Shown: in pieces, positions 63,166-64,000 of the stretch
How positions within the stretch are numbered: position 1 is the stretch's first letter
How the letters are laid out: each line of letters starts with the position of its first letter
Assembly (NCBI GenBank): GCA_018666155.1
Contig: JABJAH010000063.1
Coordinates: forward strand, 1 to 64,000
Length of the DNA: 64,000 bases
Reading direction: 5' to 3'
Source: Rhodospirillaceae bacterium
Lineage (GTDB): Bacteria > Pseudomonadota > Alphaproteobacteria > Rhodospirillales > Rhodospirillaceae
Translations under genes and position numbers: made by a program
The notes under the pieces: model-generated
Seen by the model: the letters and a program-made list of their open reading frames with translations, nothing else
Database searches by the model: none
What the model was told of the DNA's origin: nothing

Positions 63166-63768
63166 TTGTCCGAATCGGCTGCTCACCCGCGCTCGGCGAC
63201 CAAGCGCGATGTTGGCCCAATGACCGAGGCCCTGGTGCGAGCCTTTGCGCGCGAACCTTTTCACCAGTGGATGGTGCCCGATGCGGATGCCTGGGCTGCC
63301 AAGGCTCCAAAATACTTCACCTCGTACATCAAGATGATCCTGCGCGACGGCTATGCTGATACCGTGGACGGCGGCCATGGCGGCGCGTTGTGGCTGTCGC
63401 CCGATAAACCGGGCGGCGGCATGTTAAGCCGCTTTTTGGTTCCCTTCGTCCTGTGGCGCTTGGCCGGGCAAAAGTTCAGTGACGTTTGGGGTGTTATTCC
63501 GCTGATCAATCGCCATCGCCCGCAAGACCCACATTGGTACTTAGATATCCTTGGTGTCGATCCGGCTCACGGTCGATCCGGCATCGGCTCGGCCCTGCTG
63601 GCACATGGTCTGAAACGCTGCGATCAATCCGGTGAGGCTGTGTTTCTCGATACGTTGTCCGCTGACAACACGCGGTTCTATGAAAAGCACGGGTTTGACA
63701 TCACCGCCAACTTCACGCTGCCCTCCGGCCTTTCCATATGGACGATGGTGCGGCCGCCGAGTGGCTGA
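63166..63768 (+). CDS. GNAT family N-acetyltransferase
   Basis: The 200-residue product starts probably at a TTG (63166), seven bases after GGAG; a TTG at 63037 or an ATG at 63220 are alternatives. It has GNAT features: PRSATKRDVGPMTEALVRAFAREPF, WYLDILGVDPAHGRSGIGSALLAHGL (the acetyl-CoA loop with R-S-G-I-G) and DNTRFYEKHGFDI. The substrate is unknown. Confidence 0.83.
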   Translation: MSESAAHPRSATKRDVGPMTEALVRAFAREPFHQWMVPDADAWAAKAPKYFTSYIKMILRDGYADTVDGGHGGALWLSPDKPGGGMLSRFLVPFVLWRLAGQKFSDVWGVIPLINRHRPQDPHWYLDILGVDPAHGRSGIGSALLAHGLKRCDQSGEAVFLDTLSADNTRFYEKHGFDITANFTLPSGLSIWTMVRPPSG

Positions 63769-63819
63769 CCTGTGTGCGTAGGGGCTAGACAGATCGGCGC
63801 TCGCGGTCTTTGATACGGC

Positions 63820-64000
63820 ATGCATCTCCCCGGACCTTTTGACATTATCCGTGTTGTTGAACTTGAGGGCGCGTTCCGCGTCCCGGATTTCCTATTTCCC
63901 GACGCGACGGAGGAGGTGATTAAAGCCTCCAAGGTCGGCAGTGATCCGCGCTTCTACAACGCTGACACCAATATGCTGTTTATGTCGTTCCATACGCTGG
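63820..64000 (+). CDS. Start of a gene, possibly metallo-beta-lactamase fold (3' end outside window)
   Basis: An ATG at 63820 opens a frame that continues past the window end. The 60 visible residues (MHLPGPFDIIRVVELEG, then FRVPDFLFPDATEEVIKASK, and NMLFMSFHTL) resemble the N-terminus of MBL-fold hydrolases of the lactonase type, in which a strand ending SFHT leads to the metal site. The zinc motif HXHXDH is not within the visible part, so this is a guess at family level. Confidence 0.45.
   Translation, partial: MHLPGPFDIIRVVELEGAFRVPDFLFPDATEEVIKASKVGSDPRFYNADTNMLFMSFHTL

Overview
The window reads as chromosomal DNA of a free-living, Gram-negative alphaproteobacterium, most like Rhodospirillales or a related marine group. 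This rests on inference from gene order: dapF-mtaB-ftsY, ffh-rpsP-rimM-trmD-rplS followed by leuCDB, sdhCDAB, zapE beside mdh-sucCD, and argJ-mutT divergent from secA. Other support comes from the extended alanine/glutamate-rich tail on ribosomal protein S16, TRAP transporters, a SpoIIIE-free mix of signalling proteins, TonB uptake and many Tat signal peptides. GC content is moderately high, coding density is high, and neighbouring genes often overlap by 1-4 bases. I see no phage, insertion sequence or CRISPR array.

Layout. 1-6 kb: the end of a 2-oxoacid:ferredoxin oxidoreductase alpha gene, its beta gene and a 2-oxoacid-type TRAP binding protein, facing the TRAP permease genes dctQ-dctM and a RidA-like gene. 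6-14 kb: an accessory stretch with a lone cyclic-nucleotide-binding protein, a PhyH dioxygenase, two acetyltransferase or repair-type genes (GNAT and an Ada-like AraC/MGMT fusion), a Tat-exported DUF1838 protein, a small heat-shock gene behind a ROSE-like RNA thermometer, two tandem RidA paralogs, an RraA-like protein, an NTF2-like secreted protein, a 2-oxoglutarate dioxygenase and tRNA-Leu(UAA). 14.5-33.4 kb: mostly housekeeping, namely CinA-like, MutT, ArgJ, SecA, FtsY, MtaB, DapF, SRP Ffh, ribosomal and tRNA-modification genes, leucine biosynthesis and Asd, with a small solitary gene and a CpcT/CpeT-like secreted protein in between.

33.4-42.5 kb: a response regulator, a CitE-like lyase/LLM flavoprotein/VOC operon, a GPH-type sugar symporter, a methyltransferase pair, and a tightly overlapping run of three paralogous secreted proteins of unknown function. 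These three are preceded by a 46-codon frame that looks like the remnant of a fourth copy. 42.5-49 kb: sdhCDAB with a strong terminator, PaiB-like flavin protein, and a quinol-dependent nitric oxide reductase behind an FNR/DNR-type site. 49-54 kb: a small P-loop kinase-like protein, a double-DUF1330 secreted protein, a lipoprotein, a DHH phosphoesterase, ZapE and a ChaN-like lipoprotein. 54-64 kb: mdh-sucCD, a PagL-like outer-membrane enzyme, a CigR-like protein, a sulfotransferase, a TonB-dependent receptor, a degenerate response regulator, a GNAT protein and the start of a probable metallo-beta-lactamase-fold protein.

How the parts fit. Central carbon metabolism is well represented (Kor, SucCD, Sdh, Mdh), and a 2-oxoacid uptake binding protein sits directly behind korB. 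The usual sucAB genes are not next to sucCD. I found no convincing large, new multi-gene system. The best leads are the secreted three-paralog cassette with its apparent remnant, the RNA thermometer, the coupled small frame between leuC and leuD, the solitary 73-residue gene, and the RidA/RraA group that lacks canonical catalytic residues.
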